Assembly: GCF_031583145.1 (NCBI RefSeq)
Contig: NZ_CP134050.1
Location: 1,760,501-1,824,500, forward strand
Origin: Brevibacillus brevis
GTDB lineage: Bacteria > Bacillota > Bacilli > Brevibacillales > Brevibacillaceae
DNA length: 64,000 bases
Direction of reading: 5' to 3'
This document shows positions 35,371-42,586 of the stretch, one piece after another; the stretch's first letter is position 1; each line of letters opens with the position of its first letter. Under the pieces are notes generated by a model, which saw nothing but the letters and a program-made list of their open reading frames with translations, searched no databases and was not told where the DNA came from. Both the position numbers and the translations under genes were made by a program.

Positions 35371-36273
35371 CTATTGTTTCATTCGCGGATCGAGAGCGTC
35401 CCGCAGGCCGTCTCCGAAGATGTTGAAGCCCAATACGAGCGTCGAGATGGCAAGGCCAGGGAACATGGCGAGGTACGGCGCCGTAAACAGGAAGTCGCGC
35501 CCGTTGCTCAGCATCGCGCCCCACTCCGGCAGGGGAGGCTGGGCGCCAAGTCCGAGGAAGGACAGGCCCGCCGCCGACAAAATCGCCGTGGCCAGGCGCA
35601 TGGTTGCCTGCACGATGATCGGTGACAGAATGTTTGGAAAAATATGTTTGAAAAGAATCGTGAAATCATTGGCGCCGAGCGAACGGATCGCGTCGATATA
35701 CTCCAGCTTTTTTACGGTCAAGGTCGAGCCGCGGACGATCCGGGCGAACACGGGGATGGAAAACACCCCCACCGCGATCATGACGTTGAACAGGCTGGGA
35801 CCGAGCGCACTGACGATCGCCAGAGAAAGCAGGATACCGGGAAACGCCAGGAGAACATCAATGACACGGGAGATGACGGTATCCACCCATTTTCCGTAAT
35901 AGCCGGACAAGAGTCCGAGAATGATGCCGAAAAACGCTCCGATAAAGACGGCGACAAAGCCGACAGACATCGACAGTCGGGTACCGTACAGCAAGCGGCT
36001 CAAAACGTCGCGGCCCTTGTCGTCGGTGCCCATCCAGTGTTCGGATGACGGCGGTTTCAGCTTGCCTGCCAGATCGATGGCGTACGGATCATGAGGGGCG
36101 ATCAGCGGGGCCAGCAAGGCGATCGCGATGTAAAACAAGACGATGAAGCCGCCGACCATGGCCAGTTTGTTTTTGCTCAGCTTGCGGTAAAAGGTCCGCC
36201 ACCTGCCTGCACGTGCCGGCGCAGTTTGGGGACCAGTCGCTTGATTGGCTGGCGATGCGTACTCAACCTTCAT
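35371..36273 (-). CDS. Peptide-type ABC transporter permease (DppC/GsiD-like), 300 aa
   Basis: N-terminal cytosolic tail of about 35 residues, then FRKLSKNKLAMVGGFI-like entry (here YRKLSKNKLAMVGGFIVLFY), the periplasmic HWMGTDDKGRDVLSRLLYGT motif of this group, EAA loop YIDAIRSLGANDFTILFKHI, and C-terminal FNIFGDGLRDALDPRMK. Start ATG 36273 has AAGGAGGG 8-9 bases upstream; the frame to 36483 runs across the promoter region and is rejected. It is the first gene of the import operon and divergent from the amidohydrolase genes. Promoter and tandem-repeat site lie in the 184-base gap. Confidence 0.92.
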   Translation of the reverse strand: MKVEYASPANQATGPQTAPARAGRWRTFYRKLSKNKLAMVGGFIVLFYIAIALLAPLIAPHDPYAIDLAGKLKPPSSEHWMGTDDKGRDVLSRLLYGTRLSMSVGFVAVFIGAFFGIILGLLSGYYGKWVDTVISRVIDVLLAFPGILLSLAIVSALGPSLFNVMIAVGVFSIPVFARIVRGSTLTVKKLEYIDAIRSLGANDFTILFKHIFPNILSPIIVQATMRLATAILSAAGLSFLGLGAQPPLPEWGAMLSNGRDFLFTAPYLAMFPGLAISTLVLGFNIFGDGLRDALDPRMKQ

Positions 36274-36314
36274 AGGTGCAACCCTCCTTTTGCTTGAGTC
36301 CAAGTTATCAGAAA

Positions 36315-36343
36315 AATGTATGAAGTAAAGGCAATTTGAACAA
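36315..36343 (-). promoter_or_regulatory. Candidate promoter of the ABC transporter operon
   Basis: On the minus strand TTGTTC (36338-36343) and TACATT (36315-36320) are 17 bases apart, 42 bases upstream of the permease start. It abuts tandem-repeat site A. Confidence 0.5.
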
Positions 36344-36346
36344 CTC

Positions 36347-36409
36347 GTAAAGATAGTGAAAATAGACGTAAAAATTGTGCAAATCTCGTCAGGAAGCATG
36401 CAGGATAAT
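36347..36409 (+). promoter_or_regulatory. Tandem 21-bp repeat site A and amidohydrolase promoter
   Basis: GTAAAGATAGTGAAAAT (36347-36363) and GTAAAAATTGTGCAAAT (36368-36384) start 21 bases apart. GATAAT (36404-36409) begins 36 bases after the second repeat starts. The -35 position reads AAATCT, so an activator is likely needed. A weaker half-copy (GTAAAGGCAATTTG) starts at 36325. Confidence 0.75.
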
Positions 36410-36457
36410 GATGGGGAAAGGCATGGAGAGAGCCGAAAAAGAGAGGATGGATGGTGG

Positions 36458-37702
36458 ATGGCTGTTACCTTTTGGTTGACCAATGTTCGTCTGGAGACGG
36501 GCTATCGCCGCGAGAACGGCGTCGTCAGCGGGACGGAAACCGCTTTGTTTCACATCTTGATAAAAGACGGAAAATTTGCGCGGATCGCACCGGCACAAGA
36601 AATGCCGCAGGACGGTATTCCGCAGCGCGACGCAGGCGGTCTTCTGGCCTTGCCGTCCTTCGTGGAAAAACACGTGCATCTGGACAAGACACTCCTGGGA
36701 GAAGAGTGGCGGGCGGTCATTCCGGTATCCAGCATCATTGAGCGTTGCGAGATCGAAAAGCGCGTGCTGCCGGGACTTGCGACCACCACGCAGGAGAGGG
36801 CGGAAAATCTGCTCGGCGTCCTGCTTTCGTACGGTTCTACCCATGTACGGACGCATGTGGACATTTACCCGGAGGCAGGCATCTTTAACCTGGAGGAAGT
36901 CAAAAAGGCGCTCGCGACCTATCAGCATCTGGTTTCCCACGAGATCGTCGCATTCCCGCAGCACGGACTGCTACGCACCGGCGCAAAGGGATTGCTTCGA
37001 GAGGCGCTGCAACAGGGAGCGACCCATGTCGGCGGCGTCGACCCGGCCACCGTGGACGAGGATATCGAGGAATCGCTGCACCAAATGATGGAGCTGGCTG
37101 TAGAGGCCGGGGCGGGAGTCGACCTGCACCTGCACGATCCCGGGCATTTGGGGACGTTCACCATGAAGCGGCTGGCGGCGATGACCGTCGACGCAGGCTG
37201 GCAAGGGCGGGTGGCCATCAGCCATGCCTTCGCCCTCGGCGACATTCCGTCTGCAGAGGCAGAAGAGATGGCGACGATTTTGCGCGAGGCGGGGATCACC
37301 ATCATCACGAGCGTGCCGTACAGCCGCGTCATTCCACCGGTATCTTTGCTGCACCAAAACGGCGTGGATGTGGCGGTCGGCTGCGACAACATCTTCGACA
37401 CCTGGCAGCCGTACGGTAACGGCGACGTCCTGGAGCGTCTGTGGCGATTGGCTGAGCGTTCTCGCTGGCTGGATGAGCTGTCGCTTTCCCAGTCGCTGCG
37501 CTTTATCACTGGTGGAAAGACGACGCTGGACGCAGGGGGCAAACAGTTGTGGCCGGCAGCCGGAGAAGACGCCAGCCTCGTCCTCGTAGAGGCGAGCTGC
37601 TCGGCGGAGGCGGTGGCACGACGGGTGGACCGCCAAGCGGTAATCTCCCGCGGCCAGCTCGCAGCGGGGCAGCTGGATGAAGTGCCGGCCAGGGAGGCGT
37701 AA
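36458..37702 (+). CDS. Cytosine-deaminase-like amidohydrolase, paralogue 1, 414 aa
   Basis: Metal-dependent hydrolase of the CodA-type amidohydrolase group, cytosolic. Seen: FWLTNVRLETGYR (beta-sandwich start), metal HxH in VEKHVHLDKT (about residues 67-76), VRTHVDIYPEAG, IVAFPQHGLLRTG, metal His in VDLHLHDPGHLG (about 222), ISHAFALGD and the metal Asp in GCDNIFDTWQPYG (about 309). In CodA the HCDE motif supplies a catalytic Glu three residues after the His; here that place is Asp. Likely hydrolyses a C-N bond in an imported cyclic amide or amidine. ATG 36458 follows GAGAGGA; site A drives it. It is 6 bases upstream of paralogue 2. Confidence 0.85.
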   Translation: MAVTFWLTNVRLETGYRRENGVVSGTETALFHILIKDGKFARIAPAQEMPQDGIPQRDAGGLLALPSFVEKHVHLDKTLLGEEWRAVIPVSSIIERCEIEKRVLPGLATTTQERAENLLGVLLSYGSTHVRTHVDIYPEAGIFNLEEVKKALATYQHLVSHEIVAFPQHGLLRTGAKGLLREALQQGATHVGGVDPATVDEDIEESLHQMMELAVEAGAGVDLHLHDPGHLGTFTMKRLAAMTVDAGWQGRVAISHAFALGDIPSAEAEEMATILREAGITIITSVPYSRVIPPVSLLHQNGVDVAVGCDNIFDTWQPYGNGDVLERLWRLAERSRWLDELSLSQSLRFITGGKTTLDAGGKQLWPAAGEDASLVLVEASCSAEAVARRVDRQAVISRGQLAAGQLDEVPAREA

Positions 37703-37708
37703 GTACGC

Positions 37709-38929
37709 ATGCCATCCCCGTACTGGATCATCAATGCTCGCCTTGAGTGCGGTTACGAATGGGAGCAGGGGGCGATACGCGCTACTCGGACCGAGCTGTG
37801 TGATTTGCTGATCGAAAACGGAAAGATCGGCCGGATCGTGCCTTCCCGCGAGATTCTGGAGGACGGCTTGCCGAGAGTGGATGCCCGCGGGCTGCTCATC
37901 CTGCCGTCCATGGCGGAAAAGCACATTCATCTGGACAAGACCTACTTCGGCGGGCCGTGGAAGGCGACGACGCCGGTCAAAAACCTGTTCGAGCGGCACG
38001 AGGAGGACAGGGGGCTGCTGCCAGCCCATTTGCGAAATTCGCAGCAGGGAGCAGAGAGCATTATGTCGCTGCTGATCGATACCGGAGTCACTCACGTCCG
38101 TACCCATTGCCACGTCGATCCACAAGTAGGGCTCAGCTTTCTGGAAAGGCTGCTCGCGGCATTTGACACTTTCGCGGGGCGGCTGTCCCACGAGATCGTC
38201 GCATTTCCCCACTACGGCATGCTTCGTACCGAAGCGGCGAGTAGCGTACGCGAAGCGCTTCGGCATGGGGCTACACATGTAGGGGGCGTCGATCCGGGGG
38301 GTGTGGACGGACACATCGAGAAGTCACTGCAGACGATATTCGAGCTGGCTGTCGAGGCCGATGCGGACATTGACCTGCATTTGCACGACCCGGGCCATCT
38401 CGGGCTGTTCACCATCAAGCGGCTGGCTGCCTTGACGGAAGAAGCAGGCTGGCAAGGTCGCGTCACCGTCAGCCACGCGCTGGGGCTAGGAGACGTCTCG
38501 CCGGAGGAAACGCGAGAGATCGCCCTGCAGCTGGCCGCACTGGGGATCTCGATCGCATCCACGGTTCCGATCAACCGGCCGACTATACCGATCCCCTTGC
38601 TTCATTCGACAGGGGTAGCCGTCATGCTGGGCAACGACAGCCTCACCGACAACTGGACGCCGTTTGGGACCGGTGATTTGCTGGAAAAGGCAGGACGGCT
38701 CGCGGAGCGCTTTCGCCTCACGGACGAACGGTCGCTGGCTGCCGCTCTAGGATATGTCACAGAAGGCCGGATCCCGCTCGACGAGGAAGGCAGCCGGCAA
38801 TGGCCTCTTCCCGGAGACGAGGCCAGCCTGATGGCGGTCGAGGCGTCTTGCTCGGCGGAGGCGGTCGCGAGGAGGGCCACGCGGCGAGTGGTGCTGTACC
38901 AGGGGACTCGCGTGTCGGGGGAGTGGTAA
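37709..38929 (+). CDS. Cytosine-deaminase-like amidohydrolase, paralogue 2, 406 aa
   Basis: Same architecture as its upstream neighbour: YWIINARLECGYEW, AEKHIHLDKTYF (metal HxH), VRTHCHVDPQVG, IVAFPHYGMLRTE, IDLHLHDPGHLG, VSHALGLGD and GNDSLTDNWTPFG. The substrate-binding Gln of the FPQ motif seen in paralogues 1, 3 and 4 is His here (FPH), suggesting a different substrate or product geometry. It follows paralogue 1 after 6 bases and precedes paralogue 3 by 48 bases, all on one strand, so it belongs to the same operon under site A. Catalytic identity is inferred from motifs only. Confidence 0.85.
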   Translation: MPSPYWIINARLECGYEWEQGAIRATRTELCDLLIENGKIGRIVPSREILEDGLPRVDARGLLILPSMAEKHIHLDKTYFGGPWKATTPVKNLFERHEEDRGLLPAHLRNSQQGAESIMSLLIDTGVTHVRTHCHVDPQVGLSFLERLLAAFDTFAGRLSHEIVAFPHYGMLRTEAASSVREALRHGATHVGGVDPGGVDGHIEKSLQTIFELAVEADADIDLHLHDPGHLGLFTIKRLAALTEEAGWQGRVTVSHALGLGDVSPEETREIALQLAALGISIASTVPINRPTIPIPLLHSTGVAVMLGNDSLTDNWTPFGTGDLLEKAGRLAERFRLTDERSLAAALGYVTEGRIPLDEEGSRQWPLPGDEASLMAVEASCSAEAVARRATRRVVLYQGTRVSGEW

Positions 38930-38977
38930 TCACGCATGGCAGGGACGTTTATTAACTACGAAAGGGTGTCAGGATAG

Positions 38978-40201
38978 ATGGTTACGAGCTATTGGATCAC
39001 CAACGTTCGCTTGGAGAGCGGATACCGCAAGGAACAGGATAAAATCGTCGCGACCCAGACGGAAATCGCCCATCTTTTGATCGCGGACGGCCGGATCGCG
39101 CAAATCGAATACGGGACAGAGCCGCCCCGGACGGATCTTCCGAAGCAAGATGCAGCCGGACTTCTCGCTCTGCCTTCTTTCCGGGATATGCACATTCACA
39201 TCGACAAGACGTACTACGGAGGGCCGTGGAAAGCCGTCACGCCGATCAAGACGATTCTCGACCGGTTGGCGGAGGAAGCCCAGCTGATGACCCAGCTGCT
39301 GCCGACAGCGCAGGAGCGGGCGGAAAAAATGCTGGCGCTTTTGCTCTCGGCCGGGACGACGCACGTCCGGACACATTGCAACATCGATCCGTACATCGGA
39401 TTGAAAAACCTGGAGGCGACACTTATGGCCATCGAGACATTCCGCGGAAAGATGAGCTGCGAGATCGTCGCATTTCCGCAGCAGGGGCTCCTGCGCAGCA
39501 ACCAGGTGGAAAATATCCGCCAGGCGCTGAAAATGGGCGCGACCTACGTGGGCGGCGTCGACCCGGCCACAGTGGACCAAAACATCGAAAAGTCGCTGGC
39601 TACCGTGTTTGAGCTGGCAGTGGAGGCGGACGCGCCGATCGACCTGCACCTGCACGATCCCGACTACCTGGGCATTTTTACCTTCAAACGGCTTGCGAGG
39701 ATGACGGAAGAGGCAGGCTGGAAGGGACGAGTCACCATCAGCCATGCCAACTCGCTGGCGGACATCAGTTTGGCTGAAGCGGGGGAAGTCGCCGAGATGC
39801 TCGCGGAGCAGGGCATTTCCATCACGAGCACGGTACCAGTCGTCAAGCCGACGATTCCGATCCCCCTGCTGCGCGAAAAAGGCGTGGCGGTCTCGCTCGG
39901 GGACGACAGCATTACGGACCACTGGTCGCCGTTCGGGCAGGGAGACAGTCTGGAAAAAGCGGGAAGGCTCGCGGAGCGCTTCCGGATGCAGGATGAGCGT
40001 TCCCTTTCCCAGGCGCTTGGCTTCATCACCGGAGGCAAGACGCCGCTGGACAAAGAGGGCAGCCGCCAGTGGCCCAACGTCGGAGACGAGGCTGACATCG
40101 TCTTCCTGCACGCCGCTTCGGCAGGGGAGGCCGTAGCGCGCCGCAGCAAGCGCCAGGCGGTCATGTTCAAAGGGAATGTCGTACACGGTTCGCTGCACTA
40201 G
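38978..40201 (+). CDS. Cytosine-deaminase-like amidohydrolase, paralogue 3, 407 aa
   Basis: Third tandem copy: YWITNVRLESGYRKEQ, RDMHIHIDKTYYGGPWK (metal HxH), VRTHCNIDPYIG, IVAFPQQGLLRSN, IDLHLHDPDYLG, ISHANSLADISLAEA and GDDSITDHWSPFG. It is closest by eye to paralogue 2 (shared YxGGPWKA, PTIPIPLL and EKAGRLAERFR blocks), pointing to a local duplication. Own ribosome site AAAGGGTGTCAGGA before ATG 38978. It ends the operon; a strong hairpin follows at 40213. Confidence 0.85.
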   Translation: MVTSYWITNVRLESGYRKEQDKIVATQTEIAHLLIADGRIAQIEYGTEPPRTDLPKQDAAGLLALPSFRDMHIHIDKTYYGGPWKAVTPIKTILDRLAEEAQLMTQLLPTAQERAEKMLALLLSAGTTHVRTHCNIDPYIGLKNLEATLMAIETFRGKMSCEIVAFPQQGLLRSNQVENIRQALKMGATYVGGVDPATVDQNIEKSLATVFELAVEADAPIDLHLHDPDYLGIFTFKRLARMTEEAGWKGRVTISHANSLADISLAEAGEVAEMLAEQGISITSTVPVVKPTIPIPLLREKGVAVSLGDDSITDHWSPFGQGDSLEKAGRLAERFRMQDERSLSQALGFITGGKTPLDKEGSRQWPNVGDEADIVFLHAASAGEAVARRSKRQAVMFKGNVVHGSLH

Positions 40202-40212
40202 CATGATCGGGT

Positions 40213-40271
40213 AAGGAAAAGGAGTGACTCCGAAAGTAGCTCAAACTGCTTAGAGGGCACTCCTTTCCTTC
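40213..40271 (+). terminator. Hairpin ending the amidohydrolase operon
   Basis: AAGGAAAAGGAGTG pairs with CACTCCTTTCCTT (one bulged A). No long T-run after it, but the arm itself is T-rich. Confidence 0.6.
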
Positions 40272-40385
40272 GGAGACAGGCATGTGGGGGACGCCTTGAG
40301 TACGTCATCACGCATGAAACGGGATGGTGTGGCCCGTACTTCAGCCGCATGAGCCGGCAGGAAGCGGAATGACCGAAAAAGAGCA

Positions 40386-40446
40386 TAAAATAGCAGTGCC
40401 AGCCAAGGGACCAGCGTTTGCGCCCGCAGCTGACACTGCTTTTTCA
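40386..40446. terminator. Terminator of the stalk/GH-like protein gene
   Basis: AGCAGTGCCAGC/GCTGACACTGCT arms; TTTTT on the plus side and ATTTTATG on the minus side. Confidence 0.75.
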
Positions 40447-40474
40447 TTTGCTGTACCGGCTGCGCCAGGCAGGA

Positions 40475-41770
40475 TCAGTTCGACCTTGCAGCCAATTTAC
40501 TCCAGCTTTTGTAATCATGGACGGCAAAGCCCGCGTAGCTCGAAAAATGGGAAAGCTTTTCCTTCGCTTTTTGCAATTCCGCTTCCATCGCCCCTGCACT
40601 CAAGGAGTGAAACGACGTCATTGGGCCTTCCGAGCTGGGGGCCGTCTCCACGGCTACGATCACGTTCTTCTTCAGTGTGGCGGCTTCCCGCAAGATCGCA
40701 TTGGCGTTGGCCACGATGCCGTCATTTCCGAGGGCGACATTCCGATAATCCATGATGACCACCGAATCCGCCTTTTCCAGCAGCCATGCGCTCATGCTGT
40801 AATCAGAGCCCGGGACCTTGACCATGTGCAGCCAAAAAGGAACGTCGAACGCAAGGGTCAAGCCGCTCCCTTTTGCTTTCTCCTCGATGAAGCGCATGCT
40901 GTTCATCCAGGTTTCAATCACCCGCTTGTTGTCTGTCTTCCATTCGGCCAAAATATAGGGCTCTATGTCGAAATGCAGCCCCGTAAACCTCTCTTCCGGC
41001 CCGACTGCCGCGTTGTAGCTTTGCACCCAGGCGATGAACGATTCGATTTGGTCCTGGTAGTGCGGAAGGGCCCACTCGGGGCGTCCGCCAAGCGCTTCCA
41101 CCCTGATCTGTTTCTCCCTCGCCTTCCTCACGAAGTCGCGATAAACCGGTACGGGTACGTCCTTGTCAATCTGAAGGTAGATCGCAGTCAGACGGTGATC
41201 GCTGGCAAATGTGAAAACGCTGTCCGGGGACGTCTGGATAATGGCGGCGTCCCAGATCCAGGTAGCTTGCTGCAGCTTTGGCGTGCTGACGGCAGCGTTT
41301 GGAGGCGGAGAGGCGGGGACGATTTTCGTATTCCCGGGAGTCGTCACCACAGCCAGATTGCGCTCGGCGACCCAATCGATTTGGGCGTGAAAGGCTTCTC
41401 CGATAAAGCGGAGTGGCACCATCGTGCGGTTGTTCCTGATCACCGCGGGAGTATCGAAGGCGACCATCTCGCCGTTCAACTGTGCACGGTTTTGCCCGAT
41501 CTGGAAACGGATGCTTTGCCCCTTTTTCGCAAGTGTCACTTCATTTGACTGCCCGTACCACTGAACACCGAGACCCAGCTCTTCCGCTACGAAGCGTACG
41601 GGGACCATCGTCCGGTCTGTCTGGGGATCGAGATAGGGCGGTTCATCGGGGAAGGACACGTATTGCCCGTTCACGGCTACGTCGATCGGTGATGCGGCAA
41701 GTGCCGGCGAGGAGGCTGCGGTGCCAAGCAACAGGAGCAGGGGTAAGGCTGCCAGCCGATTTCTTTTCAT
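40475..41770 (-). CDS. Secreted protein: copper-amine-oxidase-N stalk module plus putative glycosidase-like barrel, 431 aa
   Basis: Signal peptide 1-25. Residues 30-145 hold two stalk-type half repeats, each with a TMVPVRF or TMVPLRF strand (RTMVPVRFVAEELGL and RTMVPLRFIGEAFHA). Residues 165-430 look like a TIM barrel: TAIYLQIDKDVPVPVYRDFV, GLHFDIEPYILAEW with paired acids at the end of a strand, DVPFWLHMV, VVIMDYRN and FAVHDYKSW, as in family 18-like or DUF4434-type hydrolases. A wall- or polysaccharide-cleaving function is inferred. Start ATG 41770. It lies between two amidohydrolase loci but is on the other strand and has no 21-bp site. Confidence 0.78.
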   Translation of the reverse strand: MKRNRLAALPLLLLLGTAASSPALAASPIDVAVNGQYVSFPDEPPYLDPQTDRTMVPVRFVAEELGLGVQWYGQSNEVTLAKKGQSIRFQIGQNRAQLNGEMVAFDTPAVIRNNRTMVPLRFIGEAFHAQIDWVAERNLAVVTTPGNTKIVPASPPPNAAVSTPKLQQATWIWDAAIIQTSPDSVFTFASDHRLTAIYLQIDKDVPVPVYRDFVRKAREKQIRVEALGGRPEWALPHYQDQIESFIAWVQSYNAAVGPEERFTGLHFDIEPYILAEWKTDNKRVIETWMNSMRFIEEKAKGSGLTLAFDVPFWLHMVKVPGSDYSMSAWLLEKADSVVIMDYRNVALGNDGIVANANAILREAATLKKNVIVAVETAPSSEGPMTSFHSLSAGAMEAELQKAKEKLSHFSSYAGFAVHDYKSWSKLAARSN

Positions 41771-42052
41771 GTGGGTATGACCTCGTATCTTCCGTTATGC
41801 GTAAATGCCTTCCCGGCGCCAGATGCACCGAATGGCTATTCTATTTTACAATACCTGGCTTCTGAATTCCCTGATCAAATGGTTGCAGTTTCAGCCGTTT
41901 TTGCACACAAGGGGATAAGTTGAATCCGGATCGGGTGCCGATTTGCAGGACTCTGTTCCGAACGTAAAGATTATCATATGTATGAACTTGACATCATATC
42001 GATGTAAAGGCTTGAAGGACTGAATCAGTGATGAGGGAGAGGAAGTGTGTTC

Positions 42053-42391
42053 ATGAAACTGAATCATCTCAATCTCACGGTAACTGACGTGAACGCGGCA
42101 CGCGAGTTTTTGGAAAAGTATTTTGAGCTGCAAACCAGGCATACGCGGGGAAATTCATTCGCTGTGCTCTCCGACAAAGATGGACTCGTGCTGACCTTGA
42201 TGAAAGGGACGGAAGCAGAATATCCCAAGACTTTTCACATTGGTTTTATTCAGGAAAGTGAAGAGCAAGTAAACGCGATCAATCGACGAATGAAGGAAGA
42301 TGGTTTCGATGTGGGGGAGCCGCAAAGAGCACATGGATGGACTTTCTACGTGAAAGCCCCTGGCGGATTTACGGTTGAGGTCCTTTGCTGA
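42053..42391 (+). CDS. VOC/glyoxalase-family protein, 112 aa
   Basis: One vicinal-oxygen-chelate unit with two beta-alpha-beta-beta-beta modules: LNHLNLTVTDVNAAREFLEKY (residues 3-23), HIGFIQESEEQVNAINRRMKE and the C-terminal WTFYVKAPGGFTVEVLC, where a metal-ligand Glu (TVEV) is kept. Members are glyoxalase I-like, fosfomycin-resistance or dioxygenase-like; the length fits a single-domain resistance-type or unknown VOC protein that dimerises. ATG 42053 is placed after GAGAGGA; GTG 42047 is possible. It is monocistronic with a strong terminator at 42442. Confidence 0.85.
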   Translation: MKLNHLNLTVTDVNAAREFLEKYFELQTRHTRGNSFAVLSDKDGLVLTLMKGTEAEYPKTFHIGFIQESEEQVNAINRRMKEDGFDVGEPQRAHGWTFYVKAPGGFTVEVLC

Positions 42392-42441
42392 ATCGGGCAG
42401 AAAGGACCTGAGCAATGGAAATGCAAAGGGACAGACTAAAG

Positions 42442-42497
42442 AAGCAGCGGCAGTCCCGGGGTGGATTTTTCGCCCCCGGAACTGCCGCTGCCTTTTG
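42442..42497. terminator. Terminator hairpin between convergent genes
   Basis: AGCAGCGGCAGTCCCGGGG pairs with CCCCCGGAACTGCCGCTGC, then CTTTTGG. Confidence 0.8.
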
Positions 42498-42510
42498 GAT
42501 ACCCGGCGAG

Positions 42511-42556
42511 ACCTGTACCCTTTAGCTGTAAAAGGCATGGCGTAGCCAGGTGTTCC
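42511..42556 (+). repeat. Post-terminator structured repeat, copy 3 (core only)
   Basis: The 21-base core AAAAGGCATGGCGTAGCCAGG (42530-42550, spelled here as AAAAGGCATGG plus CGTAGCCAGG) equals copy 1 exactly. The outer pair is ACCTG (42511-42515) with CAGGT (42547-42551). The GGAAT hairpin part is missing. Confidence 0.6.
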
Positions 42557-42586
42557 AGGAAGCAGTCTGTCTTTTTGCACATGCAT

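Noticed and set aside
33298-35625. 775-residue open frame on the plus strand
   Set aside because: It is antisense to the two ABC ATPases and a permease; the sequence is rich in R, H, D and Q with no fold, a codon-bias shadow.
36384-36458. Sigma-54 promoter in the tandem-repeat regions
   Set aside because: No GG-N10-GC element; instead all five have SigA-like -10 hexamers at one distance.
41964-42020. Two GTAAAG words before the VOC gene as a sixth tandem site
   Set aside because: They are 40 bases apart, the rest of the motif does not match, and there is no -10 at the right distance.
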